NCBI RefSeq assembly: GCF_900475595.1
Contig: NZ_LS483397.1
Location: 95,001-159,000, forward strand
Length of the DNA: 64,000 bases
Source: Streptococcus uberis
GTDB lineage: Bacteria > Bacillota > Bacilli > Lactobacillales > Streptococcaceae
Direction of reading: 5' to 3'
The first letter of the stretch is position 1, and each line of letters opens with the position of its first letter. Under the pieces are notes generated by a model. The model was not told the DNA's origin. It worked only from the letters and a program-made list of their open reading frames with translations, and made no database searches. A program made the translations under genes and the position numbers. Positions 28,336 through 35,709 of the stretch are shown piece after piece.

Positions 28336-28701
28336 ATGTATCAAGTGATTAAAATGTATGGTGATTGGGAACCTTGGTGGTTCATTGAGGGTTGGCAAAA
28401 TGATATTGTTGACGAAAAAGAATTTGACCAATGGGATGAGGCGTTAGCCTTTTATAAGCAAGAATGGCAACACATGAAAGATGACTTTCCTAGTTACCAC
28501 AGTCAAAAAAATTTATTAGCAACCTTCTGGAGAACCACAGATAAACGATGGTGTGAAGATTGTGGGGATGACTTACAACAATTCCATTCGATTCTATTGT
28601 TAAAAGACCGTGATATTATCCCATCTGATCAGTACGTGATAGCCTTTGAACAACGTAATGATACCCCAGCAGCACCTTATATGTGTAAATTAAATTTTTG
28701 A
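28336..28701 (+). CDS. DUF1033 family protein
   Basis: The 121-residue protein starts MYQVIKMYGDWEPWWF and is rich in Trp and acidic residues, with a CEDCG pair near residue 75-80. This is the DUF1033 protein regularly found between rpoC and comYA in streptococci. I start at ATG 28336 because AAGAGG lies 9 bp before it; the longer frame from 28270 has no ribosome site. The function is unknown. A terminator separates it from comYA, so position alone does not tie it to competence. Confidence 0.85.
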   Translation: MYQVIKMYGDWEPWWFIEGWQNDIVDEKEFDQWDEALAFYKQEWQHMKDDFPSYHSQKNLLATFWRTTDKRWCEDCGDDLQQFHSILLLKDRDIIPSDQYVIAFEQRNDTPAAPYMCKLNF

Positions 28702-28713
28702 TATGAAGAATTA

Positions 28714-28749
28714 AGAAGCAAGTTTTAACAAAACTTGCTTCTTTTTTTC
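28714..28749 (+). terminator. Terminator before comYA
   Basis: AGAAGCAAGTTTT (28714-28726) and AAAACTTGCTTCT (28730-28742) form a perfect 13-bp stem followed by seven T. It insulates comYA from upstream transcription, as expected for an operon with its own competence promoter. Confidence 0.92.
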
Positions 28750-28773
28750 GAACTAAAAGATAAGGAGGATGTC

Positions 28774-29715
28774 ATGATACAAAGCTTAGGCATGCAATTG
28801 ATTCAAGAAGCCAGTCTCAAACAAGCACAAGATATTTATCTCATACCTCAAAAAGACTCTTATCAAGTTTTTATGAGAGTTGGAGATAGTCGGCAAAAAA
28901 TAGGAGATTATGAGTGGAAGGATGCGATAAATCTCATTAGTCATTTTAAATTTGTCGCAGGTATGAATGTTGGCGAGAAAAGAAGAACACAACTAGGGTC
29001 CTGTGATTATCACATAGATCAGCAATGCCTTGTCTCCTTGAGACTGTCAACAGTGGGTGACTATCGCGGGCATGAAAGTTTGGTTATCCGCCTTTTAGCC
29101 ACACAAGAGTCACAATTACATTATTGGTTTGACAGTTTTGAAAGGATTGAAAAAGCCATTCATGGTCGAGGTCTTTATTTATTTGCTGGTCCAGTAGGTT
29201 CAGGTAAAACACGGTTGATGTACGCGTTAATGGAAAAATATATGCAGGACAGCCAAATTATTACGATTGAAGATCCTGTTGAGATTAAGCAAGATGCTAT
29301 TTTACAACTCCAAGTCAATAATAGTATTGGAATGACTTATGATAACCTGATTAAATTGTCTTTGAGGCATCGGCCTGATTTAGTGATTATAGGTGAAATA
29401 CGTGATACAGAAACAGCACAGGCTGTTATTAGAGCAAGTTTGACGGGGGCCATGGTTTTCTCGACCATTCATGCTAAGAGCATTCCAGGAGTTTTCTCTC
29501 GACTGATTGAACTCGGTGTAAAACGAGATGAATTGTTAAACTGTCTCAATTTGATAGCTTATCAACGGTTAATTGCAGGAGGAGGGCTAATTGATTTTGC
29601 CACAGAAAAATTCGAAGAGCATACCCATAATCAATGGAATCAAGAGGTTGAGCAACTTCTTAAACAAGGATATATCGATAACGAAAAAGCCAAGTTGGAA
29701 AAAATTAAAGGCTAA
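28774..29715 (+). CDS. comYA: Competence pilus assembly ATPase ComYA (ComGA)
   Basis: The 313-residue PilB/GspE-family ATPase powers assembly of the transformation pilus. Walker A GPVGSGKT is at 139-146, with the Asp box EDPVEI and the Walker B region DLVIIGEIRD following, and the His box TIHAKS. The ATG 28774 has AAGGAGG 5 bp upstream. It is the first gene of the comY operon and overlaps comYB. The gene is intact, but the pilus could not form while comYC is interrupted by the prophage. Confidence 0.93.
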   Translation: MIQSLGMQLIQEASLKQAQDIYLIPQKDSYQVFMRVGDSRQKIGDYEWKDAINLISHFKFVAGMNVGEKRRTQLGSCDYHIDQQCLVSLRLSTVGDYRGHESLVIRLLATQESQLHYWFDSFERIEKAIHGRGLYLFAGPVGSGKTRLMYALMEKYMQDSQIITIEDPVEIKQDAILQLQVNNSIGMTYDNLIKLSLRHRPDLVIIGEIRDTETAQAVIRASLTGAMVFSTIHAKSIPGVFSRLIELGVKRDELLNCLNLIAYQRLIAGGGLIDFATEKFEEHTHNQWNQEVEQLLKQGYIDNEKAKLEKIKG

Positions 29716-30682
29716 ACAACAATACCAGCTGATCAAATTATTACATAATCTTAGTCTAAGTGGGTTTAACTTGAACGAAATGGTATCTTTTCTTGAGAAG
29801 GCACATCTCTTAGAGGATCATTTTGTTCAAAGAATGAAAATAGATTTAATGAATGGACGAGATATTTCGGAAATGATGGCCCATCTTGGATTCTCAGATG
29901 CATTGGTAACACAGCTAAGTTTAGCTGAAGTCCATGGGAACACCACCAACTGTTTAGCAAAGATAGAAGATTATATGGCTCAATCCAATCGGATTAGACA
30001 AAAAACCATTGAAGTCATTACTTATCCTATGGTCTTGATGACCTTCTTAATCGTGATTTTGATGGGCTTACGCCATTATTTACTTCCGCAAATAGGAGAG
30101 GAAAACCAGCTAACACATTTTCTAAATTTATTTCCGACAGTATTGCTTTTGACTTTCTTTGCTATGATTGCGGTAGTAATCTTCCTCAGACTCTGCTGGC
30201 GAAAAAAATCCCAGTTAAAACAATTATTAGTGTATAGTAAAATCCCTCTTTTATCAGCTGTTTTACAATTGTATCTAACTGCCTATTATGCGAGAGAGTG
30301 GGGCAATCTTATTGCACAAGGTGTTGAACTAGCAACTATTTTGCAACTGATGCAAAAGGAAAAATCCGTATTGATGCGGGAAATGGGTTCAACAATGGAA
30401 AAAGCTTTGTTGGAAGGGAAATCTTTTGACCAGTCTGTGGGCATCTTCCCATTTTTTAAAAGGGAATTGAGCTTAATGATTGAATATGGAGAAATCAAAG
30501 GAAAACTCGGTCAAGAGTTAGACATTTATGCACAAGTCAGTTGGGAAAACTATTTTAGAAAGTTACGACAGATGACTCAATGGTTACAACCCCTCATTTT
30601 CATACTTGTAGCCATTATAATCGTTATGATTTATGCGGCAATGTTATTGCCAATGTATCAAACCATCGGAGGTGAAATATAA
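29648..30682 (+). CDS. comYB: Competence pilus inner-membrane platform protein ComYB (ComGB)
   Basis: This GspF/PilC-family membrane platform has two repeated cytoplasmic helical domains and about three membrane helices (near 125-150, 170-200 and 315-340 in this numbering), ending MYAAMLLPMYQTIGGEI. I take TTG 29648 as start because it gives 344 residues, the usual ComYB length, with NFLNKDISI at the N-terminus. Another TTG at 29591 also has a GGAGG-like sequence, but that is the glycine run of ComYA. comYC begins directly after the stop. Confidence 0.88.
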   Translation: MSNFLNKDISITKKPSWKKLKAKQQYQLIKLLHNLSLSGFNLNEMVSFLEKAHLLEDHFVQRMKIDLMNGRDISEMMAHLGFSDALVTQLSLAEVHGNTTNCLAKIEDYMAQSNRIRQKTIEVITYPMVLMTFLIVILMGLRHYLLPQIGEENQLTHFLNLFPTVLLLTFFAMIAVVIFLRLCWRKKSQLKQLLVYSKIPLLSAVLQLYLTAYYAREWGNLIAQGVELATILQLMQKEKSVLMREMGSTMEKALLEGKSFDQSVGIFPFFKRELSLMIEYGEIKGKLGQELDIYAQVSWENYFRKLRQMTQWLQPLIFILVAIIIVMIYAAMLLPMYQTIGGEI

Positions 30683-30805
30683 ATGAAAAAATGGATGAAA
30701 ACTTTAGAAAACAAGAAGGCAAAAGCTTTCACACTTTTAGAAATGAAGGATAGTAAAATTCTTTATATCTTCCACTTGATAACGATAGCCTCAGCCGTGA
30801 CCTGA
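30683..30805 (+). pseudogene. comYC: comYC (comGC) 5' fragment, interrupted by prophage
   Basis: The frame begins MKKWMKTLENKKAKAFTLLEM, the positively charged leader and the class III prepilin motif of the major pilin, and then leaves the family. Everything after about codon 21 (near 30746) is phage DNA, reading into a stop at 30803-30805. The normal continuation (a hydrophobic helix starting LLVILIISV in other streptococci) is absent. The pilin is therefore lost in the lysogen. Precise excision by the serine integrase would restore the gene. The 3' part should lie beyond the right end of the window. Confidence 0.9.
30735..30747 (+). other. attL region of the prophage in comYC
   Basis: The junction between comYC and phage sequence falls around TTTTAGAAATG (30735-30745), within the codons for the prepilin motif. 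The integrase gene ends only about 16 bp away, the usual layout for large serine recombinases. The exact crossover dinucleotide cannot be fixed without attR. Confidence 0.65.
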
Positions 30806-32208
30806 ACCTTATTGATTAAGGCTTTTACTAATATTTTTTGTTGCTCATAGTCAATACTAAGAATGTCTTCAGCTTTGAGCACCTGCCTCATGTGCTCTTT
30901 TTTCTCTTGTTGTTTAATGGCAGGGTCATTCTCTAGCTCAGTCTCAAGGTGTGCTCTAGTAGTTGTAAATTCAAGGGCCTTTTCTTTCAGTTCTTCTAGT
31001 GTGATACGGTCATCTATATATAGGTCATTGAGTCGCTTTAGCTTGTTAGTGAGGCTGTCTATTTGCTTTTGATAGCTTTCACGGTCTATAGAGGCAGTAT
31101 CAGGATCTGAGAAGAGCTCATCAATGTAGCTAACATCATTCTGTAGCTTACTGATTTCCTGAAGTACATAGGACTCTAAAACGTGTTTTTCATAAGCTCC
31201 AGAGTGGCACTTTTCGTTATTGTTGTAGACAGTCACGCCTTTGGTTTTTCTAGGGTGTCTTTGATAACATTCATATCTGATATATCTAGTACCGTCTTTT
31301 CTGACCATTCCCATTATTATTTTTAGAGGAGCGTAGCAGTAACCACATTGGGCAATACCTGATAACATATATTTTGCTTGAAATGGTCTAGGATTGAAGT
31401 ATTCAGCCGCTGTCCGTTGTCTTATCTTGAGTTCCTTCTGAGTTTTGTTGTAGACCTCCTCAGAGATAATAGGCTCATGGTTTCCTGGATAAATTTGATT
31501 TAGATACTGGTTGTAACCGCAATAAACAGGGTTATCTAAAATTCCTCTGATTATCCTATAATGCCAGGCTGGCTTTTTGGGGTATTTATCATTTATCCTG
31601 TCTCTTATTTTAGTGATTGACATCCCTTGTAAATAGAGATGATATATTTCTCTGACAACGATTGCCTCTAATTCATTTACTATTAGTTCGCTACGTTCTT
31701 TGTTGTAATTGTAACCATAAGCCGCCTTAGCCCACATCATAGGTTTTCCTGACTTAGCTCGGCCTAGTTTGCCTAGCTGCATACGTTCTTTGATTTGCTC
31801 ACGTTCAAGCTGAGCGAATACGCTTAATAGGCCTATCATAGCTTTTCCAAAAGGGGTGGAGGTGTCAAAATTCTCCTGCAAGCTAAGAAAAGCTATATCA
31901 TTCTTGATAAATACATCTTCTATCAGATAAAGTGTATCCTTTTGGCTACGGCTTAGGCGGTCTAATTTGTAGACTAAAACAGTATCAAAAGCTTTCTTTT
32001 TAGCGTCCTTGATCAGTTGCTCTAGGGCTGGGCGCTCAGTATTTGAACCTGAAAAACCACCGTCCGTATAGACATTGTAGATTGACCAATCTTTGATATT
32101 GCAGTAGCTAGTCAGTTTGTCTTTTTGTTCATCAATTGAGTATCCCTCCTCAGCCTGATTTGTTGTCGATACTCTGACGTAGATAGCTACCTTATTTGTT
32201 GTAATCAT
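30763..32208 (-). CDS. int: Large serine recombinase (phage integrase)
   Basis: The 481-residue protein starts at ATG 32208 (AGAGG upstream); a 17-codon upstream extension has no support. The resolvase domain has YVRVSTTNQAEEGYS with catalytic Ser14, the Arg residues of YKLDRLSR, and FAQLEREQIKERM. A Recombinase domain (about 165-275), a zinc ribbon (CGYC and later Cys/His residues, about 295-345) and a coiled coil (about 375-440) follow. It catalyses phage-host strand exchange, and excision would need a directionality factor I do not recognise. It is the leftmost phage gene and abuts attL in comYC. Confidence 0.95.
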   Translation of the reverse strand: MITTNKVAIYVRVSTTNQAEEGYSIDEQKDKLTSYCNIKDWSIYNVYTDGGFSGSNTERPALEQLIKDAKKKAFDTVLVYKLDRLSRSQKDTLYLIEDVFIKNDIAFLSLQENFDTSTPFGKAMIGLLSVFAQLEREQIKERMQLGKLGRAKSGKPMMWAKAAYGYNYNKERSELIVNELEAIVVREIYHLYLQGMSITKIRDRINDKYPKKPAWHYRIIRGILDNPVYCGYNQYLNQIYPGNHEPIISEEVYNKTQKELKIRQRTAAEYFNPRPFQAKYMLSGIAQCGYCYAPLKIIMGMVRKDGTRYIRYECYQRHPRKTKGVTVYNNNEKCHSGAYEKHVLESYVLQEISKLQNDVSYIDELFSDPDTASIDRESYQKQIDSLTNKLKRLNDLYIDDRITLEELKEKALEFTTTRAHLETELENDPAIKQQEKKEHMRQVLKAEDILSIDYEQQKILVKALINKVQVTAEAIVIKWKI

Positions 32209-32245
32209 TGTTTTTGTACCTCTTTTAAAATTCTCTAAAAAATGA

Positions 32246-32358
32246 TAAAATGAGTACAAGAAAAGACTTCAAAAGTGACTAACTTTTGAAAATACTTTCT
32301 TGTTGCTTTGCCCCACGCTCAGAGTCGCCAAACTTTGAGAGCGTGGGGTTTTTTTATT
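32246..32358 (+). ncRNA. Candidate plus-strand small RNA (about 100 nt)
   Basis: An extended -10, TGATAAAAT (32243-32251), with a weak -35-like TTTTAA at 17 bp, is followed by two hairpins. The first pairs ACAAGAAA (32256-32263) with TTTCTTGT (32296-32303) and TTCAAAAGT (32268-32276) with ACTTTTGAA (32282-32290). The second pairs CCCCACGCTC (32311-32320) with GAGCGTGGGG (32339-32348) and is followed by TTTTTTT, a strong plus-strand terminator. No plus-strand gene ends here, so the terminator is otherwise unexplained. Confidence 0.5.
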
Positions 32359-32807
32359 TATTTATCTAAGTTAGCTACCGCAAAATCAGCTTCCTCTTGA
32401 GTAAAATGTTCAAATGTTACTAATTGTTCTCTCACGGCTTCAGGTGACATAGCAACAGTTTTTACGTAGTCTTTACCTTTTTTTAGAGCTTGTTGGTTCC
32501 AGTCTGTTTTCACATTTTCAACAGCATATTTAGCAGCTTCAGGGGAGAATTTTTCAATGTCAATTAACTGAGTTTCTAAACCAGCTTTAGACATTCCTAC
32601 AGTATCAAGGTATTGCCCAGCTTTTGTAAGAGCTGTTTTATATTCCATTGGGATCTTAGGTTCTTCCTTTTTCGCTTCTGATGGTTTTGATGATTGCACT
32701 GTTTTATCATCTTTTTTAGCATCAGAGGTGCTAGAAGAATTGTTAGAGCAAGCAACTAGCAATGTTGCAGACAATGAAATTAATCCTAAAGAAATTAATT
32801 TTTTCAT
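32358..32807 (-). CDS. ltp: Ltp-type superinfection-exclusion lipoprotein
   Basis: The 149-residue lipoprotein has lipobox LVAC (Cys20), a Ser/Lys linker, then two repeats (about 55-100 and 103-149). Each repeat has the helical pattern ALxKAxxYxxTVxMSxxxxxxQLxxxExFxxExAxxAVxN. This is the Ltp (host cell-surface lipoprotein) repeat. In S. thermophilus phage TP-J34, Ltp sits between integrase and repressor genes and blocks DNA entry of related phages, and position and architecture agree here. The start is at MKKLISLG with GGAGAAATAT upstream; the longer frame is not supported. It should be expressed from the prophage together with the repressor. Confidence 0.85.
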   Translation of the reverse strand: MKKLISLGLISLSATLLVACSNNSSSTSDAKKDDKTVQSSKPSEAKKEEPKIPMEYKTALTKAGQYLDTVGMSKAGLETQLIDIEKFSPEAAKYAVENVKTDWNQQALKKGKDYVKTVAMSPEAVREQLVTFEHFTQEEADFAVANLDK

Positions 32808-32859
32808 AATATATTTCTCCTGCCAGCTTTTATTGTGGTTCAGGCCTTGCACATTTTTG

Positions 32860-33243
32860 TTAAATTAAGTTTTTGAATTCTTCTTGTATCATTTGCTGAC
32901 CCCAAGTTGTTGAAATTTTGTAGGTATTAGCAAACTGCAACCAATTAAAATCATATATGTCATTGTTAAGTAAGTATTCTCTCAATAATTCTCTAACCAT
33001 AAAGCGGTCAGCCTCATTTTCATACTTAGTAAGTAATCTTGCATAATGTTTTGGATCATGATTAATGTGCCCAATTTCATGCAATATTACTTTTTCTTTT
33101 TCTAAATCAGATAGATTTTGATTTACATATATAGTCCGTATATCTGGAAAGTAAAACCCTGAACGTTCCCACATTGTTTCAGGAAATGTAAATAATTCTA
33201 TCTTGTATTCTTCCAAAATATCATTTATCTTCACTATTCCCAA
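32860..33243 (-). CDS. ImmA/IrrE-family metallopeptidase
   Basis: The 127-residue protein carries the zinc protease motif HEIGH (55-59) in a COG2856/ImmA context. ImmA-type proteins cleave or inactivate the phage repressor when host damage signals appear, starting induction. It overlaps the repressor gene by 23 bp on the same strand, the typical ImmR-ImmA arrangement. The start is TTG at 33243; GTG nine bases downstream is an alternative. Confidence 0.88.
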   Translation of the reverse strand: MGIVKINDILEEYKIELFTFPETMWERSGFYFPDIRTIYVNQNLSDLEKEKVILHEIGHINHDPKHYARLLTKYENEADRFMVRELLREYLLNNDIYDFNWLQFANTYKISTTWGQQMIQEEFKNLI

Positions 33244-33583
33244 CCCCTAACGAGAGCTTGATGATAGCTTCTATTTTTTCGACATCATTGTCTGATAGGG
33301 GTTTTCCATCAAACATTACAACACGTTCACGTAGATTTGAAAGGTCGATAGATGGAATTTCTTTTTCTTCAGTTTCTCCATCTAAAATATAATCACTAGT
33401 AACTCCAAAAATTTGAGCTAACTTAATCATATTTTTGCCAGTAGGAAGATTTGTACCACTTTCCCATTTTGAAATCGTACTTTGAGATTTGTAACCAAGC
33501 ATACTAGCTAGATCTAATTGTTCAAGACCTTTATTCTCTCGCAGCTTTTTAATTCTTTGGCCAACTTCGAAATGTGTTGTCAT
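33221..33583 (-). CDS. CI-like phage repressor (XRE family)
   Basis: The 120-residue protein has an N-terminal Cro/CI helix-turn-helix (VGQRIKKLRENKGLEQLDLASMLG then QSTISKWESG, about 6-55). The short acidic C-terminal part lacks a LexA-type Ser/Lys peptidase, so inactivation would need the ImmA protease encoded next. I start at ATG 33583 (GGGAG upstream). Its promoter overlaps an operator at 33627-33641, and it faces the cro-like gene across the switch region. Confidence 0.9.
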   Translation of the reverse strand: MTTHFEVGQRIKKLRENKGLEQLDLASMLGYKSQSTISKWESGTNLPTGKNMIKLAQIFGVTSDYILDGETEEKEIPSIDLSNLRERVVMFDGKPLSDNDVEKIEAIIKLSLGVGNSEDK

Positions 33584-33612
33584 TTTATTTACTCCCAATT
33601 TTTTATAAGTAC

Positions 33613-33720
33613 ATTATATAGTAGAAATGATTTTATATCAAGTAAAACAGTAAAAAAATCAAAAAAACATGAAAAAAAATCAATTAAAGTATTGACATAT
33701 GATTTTAAATCATTTAATAT
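33613..33720. promoter_or_regulatory. Lysogeny switch: divergent promoters and operators
   Basis: Minus-strand repressor promoter: -35 TTGATA (33636-33641), 17 bp, -10 TATAAT (33613-33618). Plus-strand early promoter: TTGACA (33692-33697), 17 bp, TAATAT (33715-33720). The near-palindrome ATGATTTTAAATCAT fills the early-promoter spacer (33699-33713). A two-mismatch copy overlaps the repressor -35 (33627-33641). A weaker candidate is at 33669-33683. Confidence 0.82.
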
Positions 33721-33773
33721 ATAATTATAGCTAAGCTATTAAAAAATCTAACAATTGAAAGGAGATTAAAAAA

Positions 33774-33974
33774 TTGCCAAAACCTAATGTAACAATCGCA
33801 GAACTAAGAATGCGAGAAAACAAGATGAGTCAAAAGGAATTAGCGGATGCTATCGGTGTATCTACGCAAACCGTCAACGCATGGGAAAAAGATATAACGA
33901 TCATTAAAGGTGAAAATCTAATTAAGCTTTGTCGCTATTTCAATGTGAAAGCCAGTGATATTCTCGGGGCTTAA
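33774..33974 (+). CDS. Cro-like repressor (XRE family)
   Basis: The 66-residue protein is a bare helix-turn-helix: IAELRMRENKMSQKELADAIGVSTQTVNAWEKD (8-40) and then a short C-terminal helix. It starts at TTG 33774 with AGGAGA 9 bp upstream. As the first gene under the early promoter, opposite the CI-like gene, it most likely acts as Cro and shuts off repressor synthesis in lytic growth. Confidence 0.88.
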   Translation: MPKPNVTIAELRMRENKMSQKELADAIGVSTQTVNAWEKDITIIKGENLIKLCRYFNVKASDILGA

Positions 33975-33989
33975 AATTTTATCATAAAC

Positions 33990-34004
33990 ATGATTTTAAA
34001 TCAT
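33990..34004 (+). promoter_or_regulatory. Third operator copy
   Basis: ATGATTTTAAATCAT here is identical over 15 bp to the operator at 33699-33713. It lies between cro and the antirepressor, just before the latter's ribosome site, so bound repressor could also block elongation or translation start. Confidence 0.75.
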
Positions 34005-34020
34005 ATAGAAAGGAAATCGG

Positions 34021-34746
34021 ATGAACGAATTAGTTAATATTACACTAAATGAAAATCACGAACCGGTTGTTAGTGCTAGAGACTTACATAAAGGATTGGA
34101 AGTTAAAAGTAAATATAATGATTGGCTGAAACGGATGTTAGATTATGGTTTTTCGGAAGGTATTGATTATATAGCTATTACTCAAAAAAAAGTAACAGCT
34201 CAAGGAAATCAATCTGAATTTATTGAGCATGTTTTTAATTTAGATGCCGCTAAAGAAATCGCTATGATCCAACGAAATGACAAAGGAAAAGAAGTACGCA
34301 AATACTTCATCCAAGTTGAAAAAGATTTTAACAGCCCTGAAAAAATCATGGCAAGAGCCTTACTGATGGCAGATCAAAAAGTGCATAAGCTAGAGGCGCA
34401 GATTGAAGCTGACAAGCCAAAGGTGATTTTTGCTGATGCGGTAAGTGCAAGCAAGTCATCTTGTCTGATTGGTGAATTAGCAAAAATCCTGAAACAGAAC
34501 GGCATTGACATTGGTCAAAACAAGCTTTTTCAGTGGTTACGTAGCAATGGGTATTTGATAAGTCGAAAAGGGGAAAGTTGGAACCAACCAACACAGAAAA
34601 GCATGCAGCTTGGTTTGTTTGAACTCAAGAAAACCAATATAAATCACGCTGACGGCCACACAACGGTAAATACCACAACAAAAGTTACAGGCAAAGGGCA
34701 ACAATACTTTATCAATAAGTTTTTAGATCAGAAATATCTTGTTTAG
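34021..34746 (+). CDS. ant: Phage antirepressor (AntA/AntB plus ANT/KilA-C domains)
   Basis: The 241-residue protein has an N-terminal AntA/AntB domain (VVSARDLHKGLEVKSKYNDWLKRMLDYGF, about 15-45, through FNLDAAKEIAM) and a C-terminal ANT domain (about 120-235, with ELAKILKQNGIDIGQNKLFQWLRSNGYL). Such proteins bind phage repressors and favour induction. It follows cro with AAAGGAAA at the start and is preceded by an operator copy, so its expression is under repressor control. Confidence 0.9.
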   Translation: MNELVNITLNENHEPVVSARDLHKGLEVKSKYNDWLKRMLDYGFSEGIDYIAITQKKVTAQGNQSEFIEHVFNLDAAKEIAMIQRNDKGKEVRKYFIQVEKDFNSPEKIMARALLMADQKVHKLEAQIEADKPKVIFADAVSASKSSCLIGELAKILKQNGIDIGQNKLFQWLRSNGYLISRKGESWNQPTQKSMQLGLFELKKTNINHADGHTTVNTTTKVTGKGQQYFINKFLDQKYLV

Positions 34747-34757
34747 AAAGGAACAAT

Positions 34758-35099
34758 ATGAAATTAACAACTTTGGAAAAATCAATCGTCGAAGCAAAAT
34801 TCGCGAATATTTTTGAACGGTTAGAAAAACTTGAACAAAAAGAACCTATTGACTTAACAATAGATTCTGAAAAATTAGTTAAAGCTATAAATCCTGATGA
34901 TTTAACAGACGAAACTAATATTTTAAAAATGGAAAATAGTGAACTACGAGAAGAATGCAAGTTTTTACATAAAATGCTTATTGATGAGCGAAGATTTATT
35001 TTAGAAACACTTAAATATGACTCAATCGAAAATTATAGAGCTCTTGTTCATTCTAATCGAGAACACGAAAAAGAGTTGCAAAAAGCAACTCAAGAGTAA
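34758..35099 (+). CDS. Phage early hypothetical protein with coiled coil
   Basis: The 113-residue charged protein has two helical stretches likely to form coiled coils (about 5-30 and 55-110), with regular Leu/Ile spacing in NILKMENSELREECKFLHKML. I do not recognise a family. The ribosome site AAAGGAAC is close to the ATG, 11 bp after the antirepressor stop, so it is part of the early operon. Confidence 0.65.
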   Translation: MKLTTLEKSIVEAKFANIFERLEKLEQKEPIDLTIDSEKLVKAINPDDLTDETNILKMENSELREECKFLHKMLIDERRFILETLKYDSIENYRALVHSNREHEKELQKATQE

Positions 35100-35312
35100 T
35101 CAACCTCTATGATAAGCAGGCATGCAATATGCGCATCCGTCAAACGTCCAAATAGGTCGTTCATGTCGAGCAGCTTCCATTGCTTGAAAATCATAATCAT
35201 ATTCACCTAGATAGGTGCGATTATATAGATCAGGAAGATGACCACAAGAATATTTGTGAACTTCATGGTTTCCGTTGAAATCGGCATTGTCATTGTAACA
35301 GTATTTTGCCAT
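35100..35312 (-). CDS. Small Cys-containing phage protein on the minus strand
   Basis: The 70-residue protein starts at ATG 35312 with AAAGGAG on the minus strand. It contains a KYSCGHLP segment and CAYC near the end, with the other Cys early (AKYCYND), a pattern compatible with a small metal-binding fold. It is the only minus-strand gene within the plus-strand early block. It has its own promoter, which shares a palindrome with the gene to the right, so it may be expressed in lysogeny (inference). No known function. Confidence 0.65.
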   Translation of the reverse strand: MAKYCYNDNADFNGNHEVHKYSCGHLPDLYNRTYLGEYDYDFQAMEAARHERPIWTFDGCAYCMPAYHRG

Positions 35313-35374
35313 ACGACTCTCCTTTCTATTAGTTTTCATGAATAAAAGAGTGTAAAGGTTTTACTCATGAAATT

Positions 35375-35437
35375 ATTATATCAGAAAGGAACGAAAAACA
35401 CAACATATTGTGTTGGTTAATTTTGGTCAGATACTAT
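35375..35437. promoter_or_regulatory. Divergent promoter pair sharing a palindrome
   Basis: AACACAACATATTGTGTT (35397-35414) is an inverted repeat with 7-bp arms. Its left arm gives a minus-strand -35 TTGTGT (35398-35403) with 17 bp to -10 TATAAT (35375-35380). Its right arm gives a plus-strand -35 TTGTGT (35408-35413) with 18 bp to -10 TACTAT (35432-35437). A protein bound here would control both directions. Confidence 0.6.
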
Positions 35438-35461
35438 ATGTTGTTTTTGCGGTGTAAAACT

Positions 35462-35647
35462 ATGTGGGAAAAAATCGAAAAAATATTGAATGATAGAAAT
35501 CTAAACATGAGTCAGTTGGCAAAACTATCCGACATTAATAAAAGTCACTTTAGTGATTTAAAAAGCGGAAAAATAAAAAATTTATCATGGACTAACATGG
35601 TTAAGTTAGCTGATGCACTTGGCATTAGCCTAGATGTGTTCAGATAA
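35462..35647 (+). CDS. Small XRE-family regulator
   Basis: The 61-residue protein is almost only a helix-turn-helix: IEKILNDRNLNMSQLAKLSDINKSHFSDLKSG, then LSWTNMVKLADALGISLDVF. Start ATG 35462 gives a complete domain; the ribosome site is weak (GGTG), so the start is less certain. It lies downstream of a promoter with a palindromic operator that it may bind itself, forming a second switch within the prophage (inference). Confidence 0.78.
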   Translation: MWEKIEKILNDRNLNMSQLAKLSDINKSHFSDLKSGKIKNLSWTNMVKLADALGISLDVFR

Positions 35648-35709
35648 ACGCAAAAAAGCACCTGACGGCAATCAGGCACTTACTAAAAACTTTACGAGGT
35701 AATTATATC

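Noticed and set aside
28743-28756. Possible competence (ComX) box TTCGAACTA before comYA
   Set aside because: Only 5 of 8 positions match TACGAATA and it overlaps the T-run of the upstream terminator. Position is plausible but the match is too weak to list.
35656-35681. Hairpin CCTGA-TCAGG after the small XRE gene as a terminator
   Set aside because: Stem of only 5 bp and no T-run follows; not listed as a terminator.
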